Part shown: positions 1 to 7,086 of the stretch, one piece after another | Position numbering within the stretch: position 1 is the stretch's first letter | Layout: each line of letters opens with the position of its first letter | Assembly (NCBI GenBank): GCA_050744165.1 | Contig: JBOGGN010000087.1 | Location: forward strand, 1-12,087 | Direction of reading: 5' to 3' | Length of the DNA: 12,087 nucleotides | Source of the DNA: JBOGGN01 sp050744165 | GTDB lineage: Bacteria > Actinomycetota > Acidimicrobiia > Acidimicrobiales > Palsa-688 | The notes under the pieces: generated by a model | The model's database searches: none | What the model saw: the letters and a program-made list of their open reading frames with translations, nothing else | Told to the model about the DNA's origin: nothing | Made by a program: the position numbers and the translations under genes

Positions 1-123
1 CGATGCCTTCGGCGCCTTCGGAGCCGCCTTCGATGCCTTCGGCGCCTTCGGAGCCGCCTTCGATGCCTTCGGCGCCGCCTTCGATGCCTTCGGAGCCGCC
101 TTCGATGCCTTCGGAGCCGCCTT
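1..123 (+). repeat. In-frame 30-bp and 21-bp tandem repeats at the window edge
   Basis: Two identical 30-bp units (1-30, 31-60) are followed by three 21-bp units (61-81, 82-102, 103-123). They are built from the hexamer-like pieces ccttcg, gcgcct and gagccg. They encode MPSAPSEPPS twice and then shorter MPSAPPS and MPSEPPS forms. Unit lengths are multiples of three, so gain or loss keeps the reading frame. The array probably continues to the left of the window. Confidence 0.9.
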
Positions 124-3100
124 CGACAGCCGCTCTGTCCGCCCCGATGGCCAGCCGTCCAGAGCCTGCGCCCGAGCCCGTGCCGGCAACTCAGCCTGCT
201 AGCGAGCCCGCCGAAGCCGAAGATGTCGCTCCCTTCCCGATCGAGGATTACGACGAGTTGCGGGTGGTGGAGATCCTCCCGTTGCTGCCCGAGTTGGATG
301 ACGTGGAGCTCCGGGTCGTCCAGGATCACGAGGCAGCCACTCAGAACCGTCCACCGGTCCTCTCACGGATTGCCGCATTGCTCGAGATGGAGGCGCCTGG
401 ACCCATTCCGGCGCCGTCGGCGACCGCTGGCGGCCCCCCAGGTTCGGAGTTTCCGATCGCCGACTACGACTTGCTCGGCGTTGCTGAAATTTTCCCGTTG
501 CTGAATGAGCTGGACGACACGGAGTTGCGCCAGGTACGCCAATACGAGGTCGACGGGCGGCGCAACACCATCCTGTTCCGGATTGACGCGTTGCTGGAAA
601 CGCCGCCCGCGGATACGCCGGCGACTACCCCTCCCCCCACCACATCGGCCGAGCGGCCCGGGGCCGAGGTTACGGTCGTGCCCGAACCCGAGGAGGGAGA
701 GGAAGAGGTTCCGTTCCCGATCCCCGATTACGACCGGCTGCGGGTGTTCCAGATCCTGACGCGCCTTGCCGACCTCACCCCGCGCCAGCTTCGGGCGGTG
801 CGTCGATACGAAGCGGCAGGACGCGAGCGGACGACGATCCTCAATCAGATCGACGGCCAGCTGGAAATCGAGCCGGCTCCGGCCCCAGCCCCGCGGCCAG
901 CAGCACCGGCCGAGCTTCAGCCTCGCCCCGAGTCGCCGTCGGCGGCTGGGCTCATCGCCGAGTCCGCCGCCCCGACATCGGCGCCCGTAGCGAGTGCAGC
1001 TGCATCCGAGGGAACATCTGCACCAGAGCCGACAGCCGAGGCGGCCGCTCCGCCAGAAATAGTGCATGCTCCCGAGCCGGTAGCTCATACGACCCAGTCC
1101 GAGCTGGTTACTCCGACCGAGTCGGCGCCGGTAGAGGCCGGGCGGCAAGCACCGGCTGTGCCCGAGCCGGAAGGAGCGCCTGAGGCGGAGCCACCAACCG
1201 CTCCTGTCCCTCACGAAGCGTCCGCGCCCGGGCTCGAGGCGGCTGTCGCCCCTGAGCCGGTGCCCGGGCCTGAGCCTGAAGCGGCTGTCGTTTGGGAGCC
1301 CGAGCCTGAAGCGGCTGTCGCTCTGAAGCCCGAGCCGGCACCCGAGCCGGAACTGGCGCCTGAACCGCGGCCGGAGCCGGAACCCGAGCCTGAGCCGGGG
1401 CCCGAGCCTGAACCGCGGCCGGAGCCTCAATTGGCGCTAGAGCCCGAGCCTGAACCGCGGCCGGAGCCTGAACTGGCGCCTGAGCCCGAGCCTGAACCGC
1501 GGCCGGAGCCTGAACCAGCGCCGGAGCGCATGCGGGCCGCTTCTAGGCCGAGGTTCCCCATCGCCGACTACGACGACCTTCGACCGATCGAGATCCTGTA
1601 TCTCGTGGACCGCCTCGATGATGACGAGCTGGACCAGGTGCGGGAGTACGAGGACAACCACCGAGGCCGCCCGTCGATCCTCCGCCGCGTCGATTCGCTG
1701 CTGGCGCAGGCTTCGCCCATGCCACCGCGGGTCCCAGCGGCACCCGAGCTGGAACCAGAACCCGAACGGCAGCCTGAGCCTCAAGCGGCCGATGAGGCGT
1801 CAGCGCTTCCCATCGCCGACTACGACGACCTGCGGCCAATTGAGATCCTGTCGCTCCTGGACCAGCTTGACGACGACGAGTTGGACCAGGTGCGCGAGTA
1901 CGAGGACGCTCATCGGGGGCGGCGGGCGATCCTGTTCCGGATCGACTCACTGCTGTCGCCCCCGCCCCCGCCCCCACCGGCGGCCGAGGAGCCGCCAACC
2001 GAAGAGGAGCCGCCAACCGAAGAGGCGTCCGACACCGAACCTGAGCCCGAGCCGGAACCTGAGCCCGAGCCCGAGCCGGAACCGGAACCGGAACTCGAGC
2101 CGGCACCGGGACCCCCGCTCGTATCCGAATCTGAGCCGGCACCGGGACCCCCGCCCGTATCCGAACCTGAGTGGGCTGGCGCCGAGCCGGCGTTTGAGCC
2201 GGCGCCCGAGCGTGATCGGGAGCCGGAACCTCTCGACGCGGGCGTGGCCGGATCCAGCCTGCCGATCGCCGACTACGACGCGTTGCGCCCTATGGAGATC
2301 CTGTCGCTGCTCGAGCGGTTGGACGACGAGGAGCTGGACCAGGTGCGGGAATATGAAGAAGCGCACCGGGGCCGGGCCACGGTCCTGTACCGGATCGAAT
2401 CTCTTCTCTCGGCGCCTCCGCCGCCGGTGGCCACCGAACCGGAGCCGGCCCCGCGGCCAGGGGAAGCGGAGGCCTCGGAGCCGGAGTTCGAAGAACCGGT
2501 CCCTGAGCCCGAGCCCGTACCTCAGGCGCATGAGCCTCTGGTCGAGGGCTTCCCGATTGCCGACTACGAAAACCTGAGACCACTGGAAATCCTGTCACTG
2601 CTCGATCAGCTTGACTCTGATGAGTTGGAACAGGTGCGCGACTACGAGGACGCTCACCACGGCCGACTGTCGATCCTTCACCGGATCGAGGACCTCCTCG
2701 CCCCACCGGAGCAGCCCCGGTCCGTTCCTCAGCTAGAGCTCGAGCCAGAACCTCAGCCCGAACCCCTCCCAGAGCCGGTGGCTGACGCCGGCGATGTCGA
2801 TACCGGTCGCCCGGCGGCGGACGCCGACCAGGCAGAACCCGAGCAGGAGGCTGAGCCGAAGTCGGTCGTCCCGCCGGAACCACACGCCGCGCCCGAGCCG
2901 GCATCGGGGCCACAGTCGTCAGCGGAGGCGCTTTCCGCCGAGCTACACGCCGAGCCTGGGCCTGAACCCCACGCTGGGTCCGAGTCCGGGGCCCGCGCCC
3001 CGACCGAATCCGAGCCAGCACCCGAGCCGGAGCCGGAGCCGGAGGCCATGGCCGAGCCGGTACCCCAAGCGAAGGCCGAGGCAGCGCCGATGGCGGCGAC

Positions 3101-3704
3101 CAAAGCAGGGGACCGTCCCCCGCCCCCTGACGTCGCCGACCTCCCGATCGCGGAGTACGACCAGCTGGCAGTGAACGAGATCCTGCCGCTACTGCCCGAG
3201 CTCGATGACGACGAGCTTGACGACGTCCGGCGCTACGAGGAGGCGCACCTCGGCCGAAACGCCATCTTGGGGCGGATCGAGGGATTGCTCGAACCCTTCG
3301 ACGAGGAGGAGCAGGGCACCGGCGGCGAGCAGTTCGAAGCCGAGTTCGAGGAGGAGGAGTGGGAGGACGAGGAGGCCCCCCCGCCGCCGGCCGCCTCGGC
3401 CCGCCCACCGGCGCCGCCCGCAGCCGAGGAGCTCGGCGCCGACGAGGAAGCCTTCGAGGATGAGGAAGACGAGGACGAGTTCGAAGCCGAGGATGACGAG
3501 GGCGCGCCCGCGGAGGGCGAGGAGGACGTCTTCCCAATCGCCGACTACGACGACCTGCGGGTCGCCGAGATCCTGCCCCTCCTCTCCCAGCTGATGCCCG
3601 ACGAGCTGGAAACCGTGTCTCGCCACGAGGAGCAACTCGCCAATCGGGCCACCATCTTGAGCAGGATCGACCGCCTGCTCAGGCTCTCCGAGCGGGAGCC
3701 CTGA
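3..3704 (+). CDS. Giant Pro/Glu-rich protein with nine ~50-residue helical modules, probably 5'-partial
   Basis: The 1233 visible residues alternate low-complexity linkers with nine copies of one module at residues 78-127, 150-198, 238-287, 518-567, 602-651, 753-802, 850-899, 1047-1096 and 1177-1226. The protein ends seven residues after the last copy. Columns kept in every copy include P2, I3, Y6, L9, I14, L21, L26, V29, E33, an Arg near 39, L43 and L50, with hydrophobic spacing that suggests two or three short helices. Linkers run from 22 to 230 residues and consist mainly of Glu-Pro dipeptides, Ala-Pro and, between modules 8 and 9, Glu/Asp runs. I see no signal peptide, membrane segment or catalytic motif. 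The frame is open to the window edge and the first residues already lie inside a decapeptide repeat, so the real start is probably upstream. From memory, similar modules occur singly in small actinobacterial proteins of unknown role. A scaffold role is inference. It converges on ileS, 77 bp apart. Confidence 0.85.
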   Translation: MPSAPSEPPSMPSAPSEPPSMPSAPPSMPSEPPSMPSEPPSTAALSAPMASRPEPAPEPVPATQPASEPAEAEDVAPFPIEDYDELRVVEILPLLPELDDVELRVVQDHEAATQNRPPVLSRIAALLEMEAPGPIPAPSATAGGPPGSEFPIADYDLLGVAEIFPLLNELDDTELRQVRQYEVDGRRNTILFRIDALLETPPADTPATTPPPTTSAERPGAEVTVVPEPEEGEEEVPFPIPDYDRLRVFQILTRLADLTPRQLRAVRRYEAAGRERTTILNQIDGQLEIEPAPAPAPRPAAPAELQPRPESPSAAGLIAESAAPTSAPVASAAASEGTSAPEPTAEAAAPPEIVHAPEPVAHTTQSELVTPTESAPVEAGRQAPAVPEPEGAPEAEPPTAPVPHEASAPGLEAAVAPEPVPGPEPEAAVVWEPEPEAAVALKPEPAPEPELAPEPRPEPEPEPEPGPEPEPRPEPQLALEPEPEPRPEPELAPEPEPEPRPEPEPAPERMRAASRPRFPIADYDDLRPIEILYLVDRLDDDELDQVREYEDNHRGRPSILRRVDSLLAQASPMPPRVPAAPELEPEPERQPEPQAADEASALPIADYDDLRPIEILSLLDQLDDDELDQVREYEDAHRGRRAILFRIDSLLSPPPPPPPAAEEPPTEEEPPTEEASDTEPEPEPEPEPEPEPEPEPELEPAPGPPLVSESEPAPGPPPVSEPEWAGAEPAFEPAPERDREPEPLDAGVAGSSLPIADYDALRPMEILSLLERLDDEELDQVREYEEAHRGRATVLYRIESLLSAPPPPVATEPEPAPRPGEAEASEPEFEEPVPEPEPVPQAHEPLVEGFPIADYENLRPLEILSLLDQLDSDELEQVRDYEDAHHGRLSILHRIEDLLAPPEQPRSVPQLELEPEPQPEPLPEPVADAGDVDTGRPAADADQAEPEQEAEPKSVVPPEPHAAPEPASGPQSSAEALSAELHAEPGPEPHAGSESGARAPTESEPAPEPEPEPEAMAEPVPQAKAEAAPMAATKAGDRPPPPDVADLPIAEYDQLAVNEILPLLPELDDDELDDVRRYEEAHLGRNAILGRIEGLLEPFDEEEQGTGGEQFEAEFEEEEWEDEEAPPPPAASARPPAPPAAEELGADEEAFEDEEDEDEFEAEDDEGAPAEGEEDVFPIADYDDLRVAEILPLLSQLMPDELETVSRHEEQLANRATILSRIDRLLRLSEREP
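1359..1511 (+). repeat. In-frame 42-48 bp Pro/Glu/Arg minisatellite in the longest linker
   Basis: The 20-base core cctgaaccgcggccggagcc recurs at 1359, 1407, 1449 and 1491, giving periods of 48, 42 and 42 bp. It encodes PEPRPEP followed by variants of ELAPEPE. It lies inside the 230-residue linker between modules 3 and 4, which also holds a pair of gcctgaagcggctgtcg repeats near 1272-1321. Every unit is a multiple of three. Confidence 0.85.
2097..2168 (+). repeat. 36-bp tandem duplication in the linker between modules 5 and 6
   Basis: Units 2097-2132 and 2133-2168 differ at only a few bases and encode EPAPGPPLVSES and EPAPGPPPVSEP. Immediately upstream, 2035-2096 is a run of alternating Glu and Pro codons, and near 1984-2022 an 18-bp unit (EPPTEE) is also duplicated. 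All are in frame with the large protein. Confidence 0.85.
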
Positions 3705-3740
3705 CCGGGCGTCCGGACCCGGAGCCGACAGCCCAGTCGG
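3705..3740. terminator. Weak hairpins in the convergent gap between the repeat gene and ileS
   Basis: The 77-bp gap holds a 5-bp stem CCGGG/CCCGG with an 8-base loop (3705-3722), followed by CCGAC/GTCGG with a 6-base loop (3725-3740). Neither has a T-tract. They may help end transcription of the two convergent genes, but in DNA this GC-rich such stems also arise by chance. Confidence 0.25.
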
Positions 3741-3781
3741 GGATGATGCGCCGCCGGCGGACGGCCGACAGTTGGTGTGCC

Positions 3782-6700
3782 TCAGATATGTTCGGCGGGG
3801 CGCAGGTGCAGATGGACGAGTCGGCCGTCGGGCAGTGCCGCTGAAGGCCAGCTGGTCGATGGGGAACCGGCTGCCGCCGCGCCGTCGGCGACGGTTATCT
3901 CGAGCGACACCGCCAGCACCTGCTGGCTCACCCAAATCCGGTGGCTTTTTAGGGCCGCGCCGACGTCAGCGGGTGCCACCAGCTGCACGTGGATGCGGTC
4001 GCTGACCCGCAGGCCCAGGTCCCGGCGGGCCTGCTGAATGATCCGGACCACGTCCCGGGCGTGGCCCTCCGCCTCGAGCTCGGCGGTGAGGCTGACGTCG
4101 AGCACCACCACCCCGTCGTCACCGGGCAGTACCCGGCTGAGTTCGGCGTCGCCAGGCGTGAGCCGGAGGTCCCACTCGCCCGGAGCGAGCTGAACGGGGC
4201 CGACCCTCGCTCGGCCCTCGTCGAGCAGCTCCCAGTCGCCGGCTCGGGCGGCGGCCGCCGCCTTCTGGGTGAGCGGGCCGAGGCGGGGCGCGGCCACCTT
4301 GAACACCACCGTCAGCACTTGGTCCGCGACGTCGCCGACGTCGTTGGTGAGCCGCAACGACTTCACGTTGACCTCGTCCTTGATGAGGTCCTCGAAGGGG
4401 GCCAGGGCGGCGGCGTCCTCGGCGGCCACTGTCAGCGACGCCAGGGGAAGGCGAGCCCGCAGCCCCCGCGCCTTTCGGATTGAGTGAGCCGCAGAGCACA
4501 CCTGGCGAACCCGGTCCATGACCGCCACCAAGGCGTCATCGGCCGGCAGCGTGGCCGGCTCGGGCCAATCGCACAGGTGGACGCTGTCGCCGCCGGTAAG
4601 CCCTCGCCACACCGCCTCGGAGATCAGCGGCAGCAGCGGTGCCGCCGCGCGGCACAGAACCTCCAGCACCGTGGCCAGGGTGTCGAAGGCGTCCTGTTGG
4701 TCCCCCGCACCATCGCCCGGCGACGATGCCGACGCCGACGTGCCCCAGAACCGGTCCCGGCTGCGCCGGATGTACCAGTTGGTCAGGGCGTCGAGGAAGC
4801 CCTCGATCGCGCCGGTGGCGCCGGAGATGTCGTAGCGGTCCATGGCCTCGGTAACCGCGACGACCGCCTGGTACAGCTTGGCCAGCACGTAGCGGTCCAG
4901 CACGCCGCTCGCGGAGGTTCGGGCGCAGTCTGCCGTCACACCGTCGGCATTGGCGTACAGGACCAGGAAATACCACGCATTCCACAGCGGGTGGATCGCC
5001 GAGCGGACGGCGTCGCGGATGCCGGCTTCCTTCACCGACATGTCGCCGCCTCGCAGCACCGCCGACGACAGGAGGAACCAGCGCATGGCGTCGGCCCCGT
5101 AGCGCACGAACATTGCCTCGGGGTCGGGATAGTTGCGAAGTCGCTTGGACATCTTGTTGGCGTCGTCGCCGAGCAGGATCCCGTGCGCCATACAGGTGCG
5201 AAAGGCGGGCCGGTCGAACAGGGCTGTTGCCAGTACATGCAACGTGTAGAACCAGCCCCGGGTCTGGCCGATGTACTCGACGATGAAATCACCCGGGAAA
5301 TGGGTGTCGAACCACGCCTCGTTCTCGAAGGGGTAGTGGACCTGGGCGAAGGGCATCGACCCAGACTCGAACCAGCAGTCGAGGACGTCGGTCACCCGCC
5401 GCATTGTCGAGCGGCCGCTCGGATCGTCCGGGTTGGGCCGGGTCAGCTGGTCGACGAACGGCCGGTGCAGGTTGTCGGGCCGGACGCCGAAATCCGATTC
5501 CAGCTCGTCCAGCGATCCGTACACGTCGATACGAGGAAAGTCCGGGTCGTCGCTCTTCCAGACCGGAATGGGCGAACCCCAGAACCGGTTACGGGAAATG
5601 GACCAGTCGCGGGCATTTTCCAGCCATTTGCCGAAGGAGCCGTCACGAACGTGTCCCGGGACCCAGGTGATCTCCTGGTTGTGAACCAGCATCCGGTCGC
5701 GAAAAGCGATCACCCGCACGAACCACGAGCTCACCGCCTTGTAGATGAGCGGTGTGTCGGTCCGCCAGCAGTGGGGATAGCTGTGGTTGTACGAGTCGTG
5801 GCGGACCAGCACGGCGCGGGCCCGCAGGTCGCGGATGATCGGCGTATTGGCGTCGAAGACCTGCATCTCCCGGTAGTCGGGCACCTCGGTGGTGAACCGG
5901 GCCCGGTCGTCGACGGGGCAGATCACCGGGATGCCCGCCGCCTCGCACGCCTTCTGGTCGTCCTCGCCGAATCCCGGGGCCAGGTGCACCACGCCGGTGC
6001 CCTCCCCGGTGGTGACGAAATCAGCGGCGAGCACCACAAAGGCATTCGGCGTCTCGCGGAAATAGGGAAACAGCGGCTGGTACCGACGCCCGACCAGATC
6101 GGCGCCGAGGACGGTGCCCACCCGCTGGCTTTCCCCCAGCTCCTTTTGATAATGCTCCACGACTGCCTCGGCCAGGATGACCCGGCCGCTGCCAGATTCG
6201 AAAACGGCGTATTCGATTTCTGCCCCTACCGCCAGGGCGAGGTTGGACGGGAGGGTCCACGGTGTCGTGGTCCACACCCACAGCACCTCGGCGGGGTCGC
6301 CGTCGAGCGCGAACGCCACCGTGACGGCCGGGTCCTGCCGGTCTCGGTACGCGTTGTCCTGGCGCGTCTCGAAATTCGACAGCGGCGTCTCGCATTCCCA
6401 GCAGTAGGGCAGCACACGGTAGCCCTCGTACAGGAGGCCTTTCTGCCAGAGGGTCTTGATGGCCCACATGACGCTCTCCATATAGGAGATGTCCATGGTC
6501 TTGTAGTCGTTCTCAAAATCGACCCAGCGGGCCTGCCGGGTGACATAACGCTCCCATTCGTGGGTGTAGCGCAGCACCGACCGGCGGCAGCAGTCGTTGA
6601 AGCGATCGATCCCATAGGCGGTGATGGGCCCGCGGCCGGACACGCCGAGCTCCTTTTCGGCCTCGGTCTCGGCGGGCAGCCCGTGGCAGTCCCAGCCGAA

Positions 6701-6976
6701 GCGACGCTCCACCCGGTGCCCACGCATGGTCTGGTACCGAGGGACGGTGTCTTTCACGAAGCCGGTGAACAGGTGGCCGTAATGCGGCAGCCCGTTGGCA
6801 AAAGGCGGCCCGTCGTAGAAGACGTACTCGTTGGCACCCCCGGGTCGGCCCGCCACGGAGGACTCAAAGGTCTTCCGCTCCGCCCACGACGCCAAAATGC
6901 CGGTCTCGATCGAGGGAAGATCGGGAGCGGCGGGCACGTCGGGATAGGGGCGAGGTCCTTCAGGCATGGGCTCCAC
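3782..6976 (-). CDS. ileS: Isoleucyl-tRNA synthetase, type 2 (eukaryote-like)
   Basis: It charges tRNA-Ile with isoleucine in the cytoplasm and hydrolyses mischarged valine. At 1064 residues it has the length usual for the type-2 class. Visible signatures are the class I HYGH motif (residues 65-68), GWDCHGLP (94-101), the editing-domain stretch TTTPWTLPSN (236-245), GTGVVHLAPGFGEDD (326-340) with the expected editing aspartate, WSISRNRFWG (458-467) and the KMSKR loop (608-612). The WSISRNRFWG form and the segment around residues 157-201 match the clade that includes eukaryotic cytosolic enzymes and mupirocin-insensitive bacterial IleS2, rather than the classic bacterial type. The start shown is GTG at 6976; ATG at 6967 (residue 4) is equally possible, and GGAG lies just before it at a short spacing. 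The gene is convergent with the repeat gene and divergent from the DUF167 gene, with a perfect inverted repeat 6 bp upstream of the GTG. Confidence 0.97.
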   Translation of the reverse strand: MEPMPEGPRPYPDVPAAPDLPSIETGILASWAERKTFESSVAGRPGGANEYVFYDGPPFANGLPHYGHLFTGFVKDTVPRYQTMRGHRVERRFGWDCHGLPAETEAEKELGVSGRGPITAYGIDRFNDCCRRSVLRYTHEWERYVTRQARWVDFENDYKTMDISYMESVMWAIKTLWQKGLLYEGYRVLPYCWECETPLSNFETRQDNAYRDRQDPAVTVAFALDGDPAEVLWVWTTTPWTLPSNLALAVGAEIEYAVFESGSGRVILAEAVVEHYQKELGESQRVGTVLGADLVGRRYQPLFPYFRETPNAFVVLAADFVTTGEGTGVVHLAPGFGEDDQKACEAAGIPVICPVDDRARFTTEVPDYREMQVFDANTPIIRDLRARAVLVRHDSYNHSYPHCWRTDTPLIYKAVSSWFVRVIAFRDRMLVHNQEITWVPGHVRDGSFGKWLENARDWSISRNRFWGSPIPVWKSDDPDFPRIDVYGSLDELESDFGVRPDNLHRPFVDQLTRPNPDDPSGRSTMRRVTDVLDCWFESGSMPFAQVHYPFENEAWFDTHFPGDFIVEYIGQTRGWFYTLHVLATALFDRPAFRTCMAHGILLGDDANKMSKRLRNYPDPEAMFVRYGADAMRWFLLSSAVLRGGDMSVKEAGIRDAVRSAIHPLWNAWYFLVLYANADGVTADCARTSASGVLDRYVLAKLYQAVVAVTEAMDRYDISGATGAIEGFLDALTNWYIRRSRDRFWGTSASASSPGDGAGDQQDAFDTLATVLEVLCRAAAPLLPLISEAVWRGLTGGDSVHLCDWPEPATLPADDALVAVMDRVRQVCSAAHSIRKARGLRARLPLASLTVAAEDAAALAPFEDLIKDEVNVKSLRLTNDVGDVADQVLTVVFKVAAPRLGPLTQKAAAAARAGDWELLDEGRARVGPVQLAPGEWDLRLTPGDAELSRVLPGDDGVVVLDVSLTAELEAEGHARDVVRIIQQARRDLGLRVSDRIHVQLVAPADVGAALKSHRIWVSQQVLAVSLEITVADGAAAAGSPSTSWPSAALPDGRLVHLHLRPAEHI

Positions 6977-6982
6977 GATAAA

Positions 6983-7006
6983 CGCCGGGGCTGCTCAGCC
7001 CCGGCG
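6983..7006. promoter_or_regulatory. 11-bp perfect inverted repeat before ileS (hairpin or operator)
   Basis: The arms CGCCGGGGCTG and CAGCCCCGGCG are perfectly complementary and separated by two bases, so RNA would fold as about nine base pairs with a four-base loop. Read on the ileS strand, the hairpin is followed by TTTATC and then the GTG start at 6976. This resembles a terminator or start-site hairpin. Read on the + strand, it lies just before a TACCGT -10-like element (7009-7014) and would cover that promoter's -35 region, as an operator might. The sequence shows the palindrome; its role is inferred. Confidence 0.55.
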
Positions 7007-7008
7007 AA

Positions 7009-7014
7009 TACCGT
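7009..7014 (+). promoter_or_regulatory. Candidate -10 element TACCGT for the DUF167 transcript
   Basis: TACCGT fits the actinobacterial TAnnnT pattern and ends nine bases before the ATG of a 17-codon ORF at 7024, so the transcript could be nearly leaderless. No good -35 is visible, because that position falls in the inverted repeat. A similar TACCGT precedes the phosphodiesterase gene. Confidence 0.35.
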
Positions 7015-7023
7015 AGGGTGCCC

Positions 7024-7077
7024 ATGACCTGGGAACGAGTCGTCTGGCCGGTGACCCGGTTGGGAACGCCGGAGTAA
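7024..7077 (+). CDS. Candidate 17-residue leader peptide upstream of the DUF167 gene
   Basis: ATG at 7024 opens a 17-codon frame, MTWERVVWPVTRLGTPE, ending in TAA at 7075-7077. The stop overlaps the sequence AAGGAG (7076-7081), which is the Shine-Dalgarno site of the GTG start at 7087. Ribosomes ending this ORF would be delivered to the next start, the usual arrangement for translational coupling or a regulatory leader. An in-frame GTG at 7018 is an alternative start. There is no Shine-Dalgarno sequence for the ORF itself, so it would need a leaderless transcript. Two of the 17 residues are Trp, but no attenuator follows. It may be a chance frame; only its placement supports it. Confidence 0.35.
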   Translation: MTWERVVWPVTRLGTPE

Positions 7078-7086
7078 GGAGCAGAG

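Larger units (their letters stand above)
234..3680 (+). repeat. Nine dispersed copies of a ~150-bp module-coding repeat
   Basis: The copies lie at 234-383, 450-596, 714-863, 1554-1703, 1806-1955, 2259-2408, 2550-2699, 3141-3290 and 3531-3680. All are in one frame. Eight are exactly 50 codons and the second is 49, lacking one residue near position 38. Each opens with F/L-P-I and a DYD or similar motif, and ends with an I/V-L-x-x-I/V segment and a final Leu. Copies 4-7 share the sequence LRPxEIL and are much closer to one another than to copies 1-3, 8 and 9, which points to a later internal amplification. Boundaries were set from the aligned translation, so the ends are reliable to within a few residues. 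Confidence 0.9.

Noticed and set aside
363..1430. 355-residue open frame on the - strand within the repeat gene
   Set aside because: Its Arg/Leu-rich translation is simply the complement of Pro/Glu/Ala codon repeats. The nine conserved modules exist only in the + frame.
1359..1511. Regular 42-48 bp repeats considered as a CRISPR array
   Set aside because: The repeats are in frame and encode Pro/Glu-rich peptide, the intervening sequence is itself repetitive, and no cas genes are present.
2290..3537. 415-residue Arg/Pro-rich open frame on the - strand
   Set aside because: Same explanation: a shadow of the repeat gene, with no recognisable domain.
4484..7027. 847-residue open frame on the + strand, opposite ileS
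   Set aside because: It is fully antisense to an unmistakable ileS. Long shadow frames are expected in GC-rich coding DNA, and the translation shows no family motif.
6977..7086. T-box riboswitch in the ileS leader
   Set aside because: The conserved T-box sequence (AGGGTGGnACCGCG type) is not present on the ileS strand. The AGGGTG at 7015-7020 is on the opposite strand.
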